From NCBI GenBank assembly GCA_021323815.1, contig JAJPKG010000234.1, forward strand, positions 1 through 9,855: a stretch of 9,855 bases of DNA. The letters are read 5' to 3'. The DNA comes from Pseudomonadota bacterium. Its GTDB lineage: Bacteria > Chloroflexota > Ktedonobacteria > Ktedonobacterales > JACDGC01. Below, in pieces: positions 1 through 4,514 of this stretch; position 1 is the stretch's first letter; each line of letters starts with the position of its first letter. The notes below the pieces were generated by a model. That model saw nothing but the letters and a program-made list of their open reading frames with translations. It had not been told where the DNA came from and searched no databases. Both the position numbers and the translations under genes were made by a program.

Positions 1-378
1 CACGGACTGGAGTTGCGTGAAGAAGTCCTGAATTTGGCTGAGATAGCTGGGAAAATTGTTGACTAGTTGATTCACCTGATCCACCAGCGGGGCGGTTAAA
101 ACCCAGCCCAGCAGGGCAAGCACGCCGAGCACGACGACATAGATGGCCAGAATGGAAAGCGTGCGCGGCATGCCCCATTGCTGCAAGCGCCGCGTAATGG
201 GACGCATGCCCTCGGCGATGATGATGGCGGTGAAGATGAGTAATAAGACGGCGCTGGCTTTGAGGGCGACGAAGGCCAGCACAACGAGACTCGCGGCGAT
301 GCCTGCCGCCTGCCAGAGCGTCTGCGGCGTGAGCGCAATCAGGCGCGGCGGCGCGGTGGATGAGTTTGGCGCGGGCAT
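1..378 (-). CDS. AI-2E family transporter, N-terminal part (cut by window start)
   Basis: The first 126 codons of a polytopic membrane protein run off the left edge. Hydrophobic segments lie at about residues 22-40, 42-56 and 73-95. They are followed by the amphipathic stretch PLVDQVNQLVNNFPSYLSQI (about 97-116), which resembles the start of the large extracytoplasmic loop in the AI-2E/PerM (formerly UPF0118) family. Members have about 340-400 residues and 7-8 helices, and are linked to autoinducer-2 export or Na+/H+ exchange; the substrate cannot be told here. The ATG at 376-378 is chosen because an AGAGG Shine-Dalgarno (388-392) lies 9 nt upstream. That ribosome site is inside a small hairpin (see separate entry). 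The gene follows the GlsB-like gene on the same strand after a 119-nt gap, so they may be co-transcribed, although a stable stem-loop sits between them. The family call is fairly sure from sequence pattern, but the diagnostic C-terminal half is not in view. Confidence 0.75.
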   Translation of the reverse strand, partial: MPAPNSSTAPPRLIALTPQTLWQAAGIAASLVVLAFVALKASAVLLLIFTAIIIAEGMRPITRRLQQWGMPRTLSILAIYVVVLGVLALLGWVLTAPLVDQVNQLVNNFPSYLSQIQDFFTQLQSV

Positions 379-379
379 C

Positions 380-392
380 AGAGGAAACCTCT
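380..392 (-). promoter_or_regulatory. Small hairpin enclosing the Shine-Dalgarno of the AI-2E transporter gene
   Basis: On the minus strand AGAGG (388-392), TTT, CCTCT (380-384) forms a perfect 5-bp stem with a 3-nt loop. It ends one base before the ATG. The AGAGG arm is also the only good Shine-Dalgarno for this gene, so the stem would hide it. The pairing is seen directly; a role in translation control is inference, since a 5-bp stem with a tight loop is only modestly stable. Confidence 0.4.
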
Positions 393-436
393 TTTCATAA
401 GATACTCAGCACGAGCGGCGTGCCCTTAACACACTG

Positions 437-467
437 GTACCCGCCGCCCCGAAGGTGCAGCGGGTAC
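437..467 (-). repeat. Stable intergenic stem-loop with a UUCG tetraloop
   Basis: GTACCCGC (437-444) pairs perfectly with GCGGGTAC (460-467), and the inner part pairs further with one mismatch. Read on the minus strand the tip is C-UUCG-G, the very stable tetraloop, which suggests the functional RNA is the minus-strand transcript. It lies 31 nt after the GlsB-like stop and 59 nt before the AI-2E gene. No T-tract follows, so it is not a classic terminator. It may protect the 3' end, reduce read-through between the two genes, or be one copy of a dispersed palindromic repeat; the window holds no second copy. Confidence 0.6.
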
Positions 468-497
468 GACAATGGGCGCGTCAATTACGGAAATGCC

Positions 498-797
498 TCA
501 GATGCGCGTGGTGCGGCCCATTGCGTTGTTCGCCGCGCGCCAGATCAGCACGACAACCACCGCACCCACAATCGCTACCAGCAGCGAGGGCCAGAAGGTC
601 AGGCTGGCGTTGAAGATCAAGCCGGCAACGACGGCGAAAAGCAGCGCGCCAACGATGCCCAGCACCGTCTCGGTGATGAAGCCTTCGCTGCCCCCCATGA
701 TTTTCTTGGTGATGAAGCCCGCGAGGGCACCTAAGACGATCCATGCCAGCCAGTTCGGGCCGCCGGCCAACAGGCTCACAGTTGCTAGATTCAGCAT
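498..797 (-). CDS. GlsB/YeaQ/YmgE family stress response membrane protein
   Basis: A 99-residue, almost wholly hydrophobic protein with three predicted membrane segments at about residues 15-32, 43-63 and 69-87. It has the glycine-rich layout of the transglycosylase-associated/GlsB/YeaQ/YmgE family: WIVLGALAGFITKKIMGG, then ETVLGIVGALLFAVVAG, then a third helix and a short basic tail. Family members are about 80-100 residues long, so this is full length. They are small inner-membrane proteins often induced by stress, with no agreed biochemical activity. The ATG at 795-797 is preferred over a longer reading that begins 18 codons earlier, because AGGA (807-810), part of a purine-rich run, sits 9 nt upstream and family proteins begin with a short hydrophobic lead. 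A sigma-54-like element and a small inverted repeat lie upstream. The AI-2E transporter gene follows on the same strand. Confidence 0.88.
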   Translation of the reverse strand: MLNLATVSLLAGGPNWLAWIVLGALAGFITKKIMGGSEGFITETVLGIVGALLFAVVAGLIFNASLTFWPSLLVAIVGAVVVVLIWRAANNAMGRTTRI

Positions 798-833
798 AAT
801 CGCTAATCCTTTCTCCTCTGTGTATGAGACAGC

Positions 834-851
834 GTGAGGTTCTTTCCTCAC
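834..851. repeat. Inverted repeat GTGAGG-TTCTTT-CCTCAC in the glsB-like leader
   Basis: A perfect 6-bp inverted repeat with a 6-nt spacer lies 37 nt upstream of the GlsB-like start. If transcription begins near 856, as the sigma-54-like element would imply, it forms a 5'-leader hairpin. Otherwise it may be an operator. The pairing is seen; the function is unknown. Confidence 0.4.
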
Positions 852-866
852 TCAAGCACCCATTCA

Positions 867-883
867 TGCAAGTGCTATGCCAA
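867..883 (-). promoter_or_regulatory. Sigma-54-like -24/-12 promoter element upstream of the GlsB-like gene
   Basis: The minus strand reads TTGGCATAGCACTTGCA. This matches the -24 GG / -12 GC pattern (TGGCAC-N5-TTGCA) with exactly ten bases between GG and GC. The predicted start near 856 gives a leader of about 58 nt. The left half TTGGCA would also serve as a sigma-70 -35, but no acceptable -10 lies 16-18 nt downstream. RpoN is uncommon in Chloroflexota, so a chance match is a real possibility if the host is from that phylum. Confidence 0.35.
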
Positions 884-954
884 TCGCTTTTTGGGGAGAC
901 GAAAAGTGAGCTGTTCCACGTCTTTCTTTCATCTGATAACCGGATGAAGGACAC

Positions 955-991
955 AAAAAAACCCACGCCAACTTTGCTTTTGGCATGGGTT
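955..991 (-). terminator. Rho-independent terminator of the secreted-protein gene
   Basis: Read on the minus strand, AACCCATGCCAA (980-991) pairs with TTGGCGTGGGTT (960-971) with a single G-U pair, giving a 12-bp stem and an 8-nt loop. A run of T residues follows directly (plus-strand A955-A961). It lies about 85 nt after the secreted-protein stop codon and before the GlsB-like gene, so it separates the two transcripts. Confidence 0.85.
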
Positions 992-1005
992 CAGCAATCA
1001 GCGCG

Positions 1006-1066
1006 AATCCCTCAGGGGATTGACGGACTCAGTCGCGTGGCGAGGAACGCCGTCACGTTCCTCGCC
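1006..1066. repeat. Two further perfect hairpins between the secreted-protein stop and its terminator
   Basis: Hairpin 1 is AATCCC (1006-1011), loop TCAG, GGGATT (1016-1021). Hairpin 2 is an 11-bp perfect stem GGCGAGGAACG (1039-1049) with CGTTCCTCGCC (1056-1066) and a 6-nt loop. Together with the 12-bp terminator stem this makes three consecutive stem-loops in the 3' untranslated region of the minus-strand gene. Hairpin 2 begins only ten bases after the stop codon, and an A-run (plus strand, 1068-1075) lies between it and the gene. A 3'-stabilising or RNA-processing role is a guess. Confidence 0.55.
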
Positions 1067-1075
1067 GAAAAAAAA

Positions 1076-1774
1076 CTAGCCGTTGAACGGGTTCGGCGGC
1101 GGTGGCGGCGGGAACGGCGTGCCTTGCGTGAAGGTCACGTAGTTCTCGAAGATGTTGCGGTTGTAGCCATAGGTGTGGTTCAGCGAGGCGCAATAAGCCC
1201 GTGTCCGGCTGGAAAAACCGTTATACTGGCACACGCCCGTCACATACAGGCCATAGGTGAAGGCACCGGTGATGCCCGAATAGACCGGCAGGATGCGCAG
1301 CGTCGAGCCGCCCACGTTGACGCTATAGACGCCGTTGTCGAGCAGCAACGCCGCCAGCAGGCCGACGAAATCGCTCTCGTCGCCCCCGCCGCCGGTGATG
1401 TAGCCAAACGAGAAGCTATCCACCAGGTTGACGTTGTGGCGCTCTGCCGCATTCAGGGCAAAGTTGTTCGGCCACGTGCCGACCAGGCTATAGATCAGGT
1501 GGCGGTTGTTGTTCATGGCCACCGACTGGCCCAGATAGAGGCTCTGGCAGATCTGCTGCAACTGATAATCAATCGCGCGGTTGTAGCAGCCCTGGCCGAT
1601 CTCTTGGATGTACAACGAGGTTTGACCAGCAGCAGTCAACTGGTTGACATCCTGATAAACGTTCTGAAAGTGCGGCACCACCGCCGCCTGCGCGCTCATC
1701 GGCGCGACAGCCGCCATGAGGGCGAAGCCGACGCCGACCGCCATGCTCAAAACGTGTTTCCGAAGTGTGGTCAC
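1076..1774 (-). CDS. Secreted protein of unknown function with polyproline C-terminus
   Basis: I do not recognise a family. The 232-residue product begins MTTLRKHVLSMAVGVGFALM and has a clear Sec signal peptide: a basic n-region, a hydrophobic core at about residues 11-27, and an AQA|A signal peptidase I site after residue 30. The mature part is Asn/Tyr/Gly-rich. It has four cysteines (C63, C76, C182, C195) that could form two disulfides, a glycine-acidic patch near 128-133 (GGGGDE), and a C-terminus with six consecutive prolines (FPPPPPPNPFNG). The GTG at 1772-1774 is chosen because GGAGG (1781-1785) lies 6 nt upstream. A TTG seven codons earlier extends the frame but has no ribosome site and spoils the signal peptide. 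An extended -10 promoter and a strong terminator suggest a single-gene transcript. The product is probably exported to the cell surface or medium. Confidence 0.75.
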   Translation of the reverse strand: MTTLRKHVLSMAVGVGFALMAAVAPMSAQAAVVPHFQNVYQDVNQLTAAGQTSLYIQEIGQGCYNRAIDYQLQQICQSLYLGQSVAMNNNRHLIYSLVGTWPNNFALNAAERHNVNLVDSFSFGYITGGGGDESDFVGLLAALLLDNGVYSVNVGGSTLRILPVYSGITGAFTYGLYVTGVCQYNGFSSRTRAYCASLNHTYGYNRNIFENYVTFTQGTPFPPPPPPNPFNG

Positions 1775-1780
1775 GCTTTT

Positions 1781-1785
1781 CCTCC
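1781..1785 (-). promoter_or_regulatory. Strong Shine-Dalgarno that fixes the GTG start of the secreted-protein gene
   Basis: The minus strand reads GGAGG, then the 6-nt spacer AAAAGC, then GTG at 1774-1772. The alternative TTG start (1793-1795) lies upstream of this ribosome site and has none of its own, so the shorter reading is the better annotation. Confidence 0.8.
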
Positions 1786-1890
1786 AACAATTCAACTACA
1801 CATACCCCAGTGCGAAGGAGCGGCATATCACCCTGCCAAACCTCGCGGGCAGCCGGCAAGGTGTGTTGCACATCCTGCCGGACATATGAG

Positions 1891-1919
1891 AGTATAGCAG
1901 TATTGTTAGGAATGTACAA
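1891..1919 (-). promoter_or_regulatory. Sigma-70-type extended -10 promoter for the secreted-protein gene
   Basis: On the minus strand a -35-like TTGTAC (1914-1919), exactly 17 nt of spacer, and a -10 TATACT (1891-1896) are preceded by the extended -10 dinucleotide (TGC-TATACT). The -10 matches the consensus at 5 of 6 positions; the -35 is weak (3 of 6), as is usual with an extended -10. The predicted start near 1884 gives a leader of about 110 nt before the GTG start. Confidence 0.65.
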
Positions 1920-1936
1920 GAGCGAATCCCTTGAAT

Positions 1937-1952
1937 GTTAGAAAACTCTAAC
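1937..1952. promoter_or_regulatory. Perfect inverted repeat GTTAGA-AAAC-TCTAAC between divergent promoters
   Basis: This is a 6-bp perfect inverted repeat with a 4-nt spacer. It sits 18 nt upstream of the minus-strand -35 (1914-1919) and directly upstream of the plus-strand extended -10 (1954-1962), in the place of that promoter's -35 region. The position is typical of a regulator operator controlling one or both directions. The regulator cannot be named, and no regulator gene is in the window. Confidence 0.45.
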
Positions 1953-1953
1953 T

Positions 1954-1962
1954 TGACATAAT
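1954..1962 (+). promoter_or_regulatory. Candidate extended -10 promoter reading into the gene-free stretch
   Basis: TGA-CATAAT carries the extended -10 TGn motif and a -10 that matches 5 of 6 consensus positions. No good -35 lies 16-18 nt upstream; the position is occupied by the inverted repeat. The predicted start is near 1969. It would drive a plus-strand transcript of about 250 nt ending at the terminator at 2184-2218. Confidence 0.4.
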
Positions 1963-1968
1963 ATTTGA

Positions 1969-2217
1969 GGATGTGCCGACGAAATTTCTGGTGAAAATCC
2001 GTTTTGATGATCCTCTCGTATTTTGGCCGGCGCAGCCGGCATCGCCCATGCGTGCCTGTGCCCAGCGGAGGGGATGAATATGCGCATCAAACCGACCTGG
2101 AGGCCCGTGGAAAAGCACGGCGAATCCGGCGCATCACCAGCAGTGCTAGCACTGATCTTCAGCACGGCATGCGGGCCGTCACGAGCGGGCGAATTTTTCT
2201 CGCCCGCTTGTTTTGCT
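1969..2217 (+). ncRNA. Candidate structured non-coding RNA, unknown class
   Basis: A plus-strand transcript unit is suggested by an extended -10 candidate ending at 1962, several local hairpins, and a strong intrinsic terminator at its 3' end, with no coding frame inside. Visible pairings are GGAT (1969-1972) with ATCC (2010-2013), extendable to GAGGAT/ATCCTC if transcription starts slightly earlier; GCCGGC/GCCGGC (2026-2040, 3-nt loop); the palindrome CAGTGCTAGCACTG (2141-2154); ACGGC/GCCGT (2164-2179); and the 9-bp terminator stem. The gene downstream on the plus side points the other way, so this is not an obvious cis riboswitch for it. The transcript would end at the 3' end of the membrane-anchored gene. 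I could not match it to 6S, tmRNA, RNase P, SRP or a known riboswitch core. Confidence 0.35.
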
Positions 2218-2218
2218 T
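2184..2218 (+). terminator. Plus-strand intrinsic terminator
   Basis: AGCGGGCGA (2184-2192) pairs perfectly with TCGCCCGCT (2200-2208) around a 7-nt loop, giving a 9-bp stem followed by TTGTTTTGCTT. On the minus strand no T-tract follows the stem, so it works chiefly for plus-strand RNA. It could still act as a 3' stem-loop for the membrane-anchored gene, whose stop codon is at 2218-2220. No plus-strand protein gene lies upstream, which is why a non-coding RNA is suspected. Confidence 0.7.
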
Positions 2219-2745
2219 CAGGATGTGGCGAACTGCGCGATATTGACGCACCAGTTCACCCCATTCAATGCCAGCGGATCAGTCTCATCAATGGTGATGG
2301 TGGGAACCGTCTGTCCCTGCGGAACATTTTGGTAAGAGAGCGATCCATGAATGCGGACATCGGCAAAGGTCAGCCCGTTATCTTTGAGATCATAGTGCAA
2401 ATTTGACGTGTCAATGACGATATTCGCGTTCTGGAAGCCTTGAAGTTGCACCCTCATAATATCGAATGAGGGTTTTGCGGAAACCTGCTTGTCAGGGCAA
2501 AGCATGCTGAACGCGCTGTCAAACTGATAATGGAACACGTCCGAGTAGAATGTTTGCAAGGTGGTGACGGCGCTCTTCGCATGCAGCGTCGAGAAGCCAA
2601 ATCCCGCGGCGGCGATGATCACGACCGCCGCAACAGCGAGCAGGGAGGCAGCATGATTGCTGCGGCGTGGCTGTGTGGCGACGGGTTGCAGCGATGACGC
2701 GCCAACGGGGGCATAGTGCGCCGGCCCCCTGGATGGTGGTTCCAT
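2218..2745 (-). CDS. Membrane-anchored extracytoplasmic protein of unknown function (NTF2-like/DUF4878-like shape)
   Basis: 175 residues: a Pro/Ala-rich cytoplasmic lead (1-30) with RR at 27-28, one hydrophobic helix at about 33-53, and an extracytoplasmic domain from about 58 to 175. The domain opens with an amphipathic stretch, TTLQTFYSDVFHYQFDSAFS, then MLCPD. This resembles the first helices of DUF4878/NTF2-like extracellular domains (short-chain alpha+beta folds that follow one anchor), and mostly beta-type sequence comes after it. Two cysteines (C83, C166) could form a disulfide. The family likeness is by eye and uncertain; no catalytic motif is visible. The ATG at 2743-2745 has an AGGAG about 11 nt upstream, a rather long spacer. 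A good promoter with an 11-bp direct repeat upstream precedes it, so it is probably transcribed alone and regulated. Confidence 0.7.
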   Translation of the reverse strand: MEPPSRGPAHYAPVGASSLQPVATQPRRSNHAASLLAVAAVVIIAAAGFGFSTLHAKSAVTTLQTFYSDVFHYQFDSAFSMLCPDKQVSAKPSFDIMRVQLQGFQNANIVIDTSNLHYDLKDNGLTFADVRIHGSLSYQNVPQGQTVPTITIDETDPLALNGVNWCVNIAQFATS

Positions 2746-2799
2746 AGTTGCATGCGCTCCTGCTCTGATGTATTCACCGGCCTATCCTGAGTTAGCTGC

Positions 2800-2828
2800 A
2801 TCCTAGCACAGTCGATGATGGCTGGCAA
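2800..2828 (-). promoter_or_regulatory. Sigma-70-type promoter for the membrane-anchored protein gene
   Basis: On the minus strand -35 TTGCCA (2823-2828, 5 of 6 to consensus), a spacer of exactly 17 nt, and an extended -10 TGC-TAGGAT (hexamer 2800-2805). The predicted start near 2793 leaves a leader of about 48 nt. The match is good in all three elements. Confidence 0.7.
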
Positions 2829-2836
2829 GAGCGTCA

Positions 2837-2858
2837 TTGCGACATATTTGCGACAGAA
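2837..2858 (-). promoter_or_regulatory. 11-bp-period direct repeat, OmpR/PhoB-type binding site candidate
   Basis: TTGCGACA occurs at 2837-2844 and again at 2848-2855, a period of 11 bp (one helical turn). On the minus strand it reads TGTCGCAA-ATA-TGTCGCAA. Paired TGTC half-sites at 11-bp spacing are the pattern bound by OmpR/PhoB-family response regulators. It lies 8 bp upstream of the -35 of the minus-strand promoter, a suitable activator position, and also upstream of the divergent hydroxylase gene. The repeat is seen directly; the protein class is inference. Confidence 0.5.
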
Positions 2859-2943
2859 TCCCCTATGCTGCCGCCCCCCTCTGCTGATAGAGTGGCACAA
2901 GCACCACATGACCGCATCATACGCTGAAGCGTGGAGGGAAAAC

Positions 2944-3804
2944 ATGGAGCATCTCATCAGCGCAGCATCCGGCTTGCGCCTCTCGTTTGTTGCCGCCGAT
3001 TCGACGCGCGGTTTCGTCGGCATCGTCATGCTGGCAGGGCTGTTTTGGCTGCTGGAAACCATCTGGCCGGAAGACCGCCGGCATCGCACGCTGCGCAAAG
3101 GCTATCTGACGGATATCATCTACTTCTTTATCATTGTGCCCGTCGCCAAATCGGTTGGCACGCTCGGCATCGCCATCGCCTTCGTGCTGGTGGTGCATTT
3201 CATGCCGCACATGGGGCTGGTGCAGATCTCCGCGCAGCCGCTCTGGCTGCAAGGGTTTGAAGTGCTGTTCATCGGCGACGTGTTCGGCTATTGGGCGCAT
3301 CGCGCGTTTCACAAGATCCCGGCGCTGTGGCCTTACCACGCCGTGCATCACAGCTCTGAGCATCTCGACTGGCTGGCCGCCGCTCGCGTTCACCCGGTGG
3401 ATACCATCGTCAGCCGGTTGGTCACGACCGTGCCGTTCTTTTTCATCGGCATCTCGCAAAACGTCCTCGCGCCCTATGTGCTGTTCCTCGCGCTCTATCC
3501 CATCTATCTGCACGCCAACGTGCCGTGGAGCTATGGCCCGTTTCGCTATCTCATTGCCAGCCCGGCCTTTCACCGCTGGCACCATACCTCAGAACAAGAG
3601 AGATTGGATAAAAACCTGGCGGCGTTGTTCCCGGTGATCGATGCCGTCTTTGGCACGCTCTATTTTCCGCGCCGCGCCTCTTCGCGCTATGGCCTGTATG
3701 GCGAGCGCATGTCAGATAATCTGTTCGCGCAACTCTGGTATCCATTTCGGCGCAGGCCCCATCCCCGCCCCCTCCCCAGCAACGCTGGGGAAAGGGGCGT
3801 CTAG
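2944..3804 (+). CDS. Fatty acid hydroxylase / sterol desaturase family protein
   Basis: 286-residue membrane-bound di-iron enzyme of the fatty acid hydroxylase superfamily (PF04116), which inserts hydroxyl groups or double bonds into lipids or sterol-like substrates; the substrate here is unknown. The histidine boxes that bind the two irons are clear: HRAFH (119-123), HAVHH (132-136) with H140 and H150 nearby, and HRWHH (210-214), plus H190. Hydrophobic segments lie at about 23-40, 57-88, 102-117 and 160-190. The ATG at 2944 is chosen because GGAGGG (2933-2938) lies 5 nt upstream; the frame is open 43 codons further up but without a ribosome site or family likeness. The last 16 residues (RPHPRPLPSNAGERGV) come from an inserted palindromic repeat and are probably not part of the ancestral enzyme. 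The gene faces nuoB tail to tail, 19 nt apart. It is divergent from the membrane-anchored gene across a regulated intergenic region. Confidence 0.9.
   Translation: MEHLISAASGLRLSFVAADSTRGFVGIVMLAGLFWLLETIWPEDRRHRTLRKGYLTDIIYFFIIVPVAKSVGTLGIAIAFVLVVHFMPHMGLVQISAQPLWLQGFEVLFIGDVFGYWAHRAFHKIPALWPYHAVHHSSEHLDWLAAARVHPVDTIVSRLVTTVPFFFIGISQNVLAPYVLFLALYPIYLHANVPWSYGPFRYLIASPAFHRWHHTSEQERLDKNLAALFPVIDAVFGTLYFPRRASSRYGLYGERMSDNLFAQLWYPFRRRPHPRPLPSNAGERGV
3757..3800. repeat. GC-rich palindromic dispersed repeat at the 3' end of the hydroxylase gene
   Basis: This is a C-rich arm followed by its complement. The inner stem CCCCAGC (3774-3780) pairs with GCTGGGG (3784-3790) across AAC. The outer stem CGCCCC (3766-3771) pairs with GGGGCG (3794-3799). 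From memory of genome annotation, such elements recur in many bacteria and add PHPRPLPSNAGE-type tails to proteins. Here the element supplies the last codons of the hydroxylase and lies in the gap between two convergent genes, where the hairpin could also slow transcription from both sides. Only one copy is in the window. Confidence 0.65.
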
Positions 3805-3823
3805 AGCAACGTGCGCCTGCCCC

Positions 3824-4381
3824 CTACTCGCCCCGGATGCGCAGCCCTTGTTTTTCGATCTTCTCGCGCAGTTTCAAGATGCCCTCGATCAGCGCTTCGG
3901 GGCGCGGTGGGCAGCCGGGCACATAGACATCCACCGGGATGAGCGTGTCGATGCCCTGCACCGTGTAGTAGCTGTCATAAAATTCTCCACCGGAGTTCGC
4001 GCACTGGCCCATCGAGATGACCCACTTGGGATCAGCCATCTGCTCGTATAGATATGTGACGCGCGATCCCATCTTGATGGTGATGGTCCCAGCCACAATC
4101 ATCACATCTGCCTGGCGCGGGCTGGCACGAAAGACTTCGGATCCCCAGCGTGAGAGATCGTAGTGTGACTGCGCGGTGGCGGCCATTTCCATGCCACAGC
4201 AGGCCGTCGCAAAGGTGAAGGGCCACAGCGAGCGGCTGCGGGGATAATTTTGCGCCCATTGCAGCAGATCGCGCAGCGTGGTCAGCAGCACATCCGGCTC
4301 TTGCTGGCCGGGGGTATAAGCATCTTTAGCCAGCATCATCGGCAGGGAGATGGAGTGATGCCGGCGTGCAGATTCGTTCAT
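3824..4381 (-). CDS. nuoB: NADH-quinone oxidoreductase subunit B (standalone)
   Basis: 185 residues, full length for NuoB, the complex I subunit that carries iron-sulfur cluster N2 next to the quinone site. All four ligand cysteines are present: the tandem pair C61-C62 in ATACCGMEM, C127 in MGQCANSGG, and C157 in the signature VDVYVPGCPPRPEALI. The family blocks SPRQADVMIVAGTIT and YEQMADPKWVISMG are well kept. The EVFRASPRQAD variant is of the actinobacterial/Chloroflexi style rather than the E. coli style. The ATG at 4379-4381 has AAGGG 8 nt upstream. In most genomes nuoB lies between nuoA and nuoC; here both neighbours are unrelated, and the gene has no same-strand partner. It may be a second copy, or complex I genes may be scattered in this genome. 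No strong promoter was found upstream. Confidence 0.96.
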   Translation of the reverse strand: MNESARRHHSISLPMMLAKDAYTPGQQEPDVLLTTLRDLLQWAQNYPRSRSLWPFTFATACCGMEMAATAQSHYDLSRWGSEVFRASPRQADVMIVAGTITIKMGSRVTYLYEQMADPKWVISMGQCANSGGEFYDSYYTVQGIDTLIPVDVYVPGCPPRPEALIEGILKLREKIEKQGLRIRGE

Positions 4382-4514
4382 GGCGGTGTCCCTTCTGGCA
4401 ACTCAAGGATTTTCATGCTATCTGAGATCTAAGGCAGGGGCGTCCCGTCAAGCGTCCCAATCGGCAGGGCTGGGTTAAAATTTCGGTGAATGACTGGTTA
4501 TTCAGACACGCGCA

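Larger units (their letters stand above)
1775..2217. other. 443-base stretch without a protein gene: divergent promoters, hairpins, candidate RNA
   Basis: No open frame here has both a ribosome site and protein-like composition. From left to right it holds the leader and promoter of the secreted-protein gene (1775-1919, minus), a perfect inverted repeat (1937-1952), a plus-strand extended -10 (1954-1962), a run of hairpins (GCCGGC-GCA-GCCGGC at 2026-2040, a 14-nt palindrome at 2141-2154, ACGGC/GCCGT at 2164-2179), and a plus-strand intrinsic terminator at 2184-2218. The right part is treated as a candidate RNA gene in its own entry. Confidence 0.7.

Noticed and set aside
1793..1795. TTG start for the secreted protein, giving seven extra residues.
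   Set aside because: The GGAGG at 1781-1785 lies downstream of it and serves the GTG at 1772-1774; the extra residues disturb the signal peptide n-region.
824..1897. Long open frame of 357 codons on the plus strand.
   Set aside because: It lies antisense to the secreted-protein gene, has no ribosome site, is Arg/His/Ala-rich as GC-rich shadow frames are, and the opposite strand has a clear signal peptide and Shine-Dalgarno.
1953..1958. A perfect -35 hexamer TTGACA on the plus strand.
   Set aside because: No acceptable -10 lies 15-19 nt downstream (the bases there are GC-rich). The overlapping extended -10 reading (TGA-CATAAT) is preferred.
1981..2060. Resemblance to a cobalamin riboswitch (GGTGAAAATCCG near 1990-2001).
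   Set aside because: The short string fits, but the other core elements (the CCCCGCAACTGT-type box and the 3' ACC-GCC element) are missing and the gene downstream points the other way.
2023..2406. Plus-strand open frame that could make the gene-free stretch coding.
   Set aside because: It has no ribosome site, crosses a strong terminator and runs into the antisense strand of the membrane-anchored gene; residues look random.
2815..2943. 43-codon N-terminal extension of the hydroxylase.
   Set aside because: No ribosome site, it covers the promoter region, and the ATG at 2944 has a near-perfect Shine-Dalgarno.
2917..3585. Open frame of 222 codons on the minus strand.
   Set aside because: It is antisense to the hydroxylase and shows no protein family likeness.
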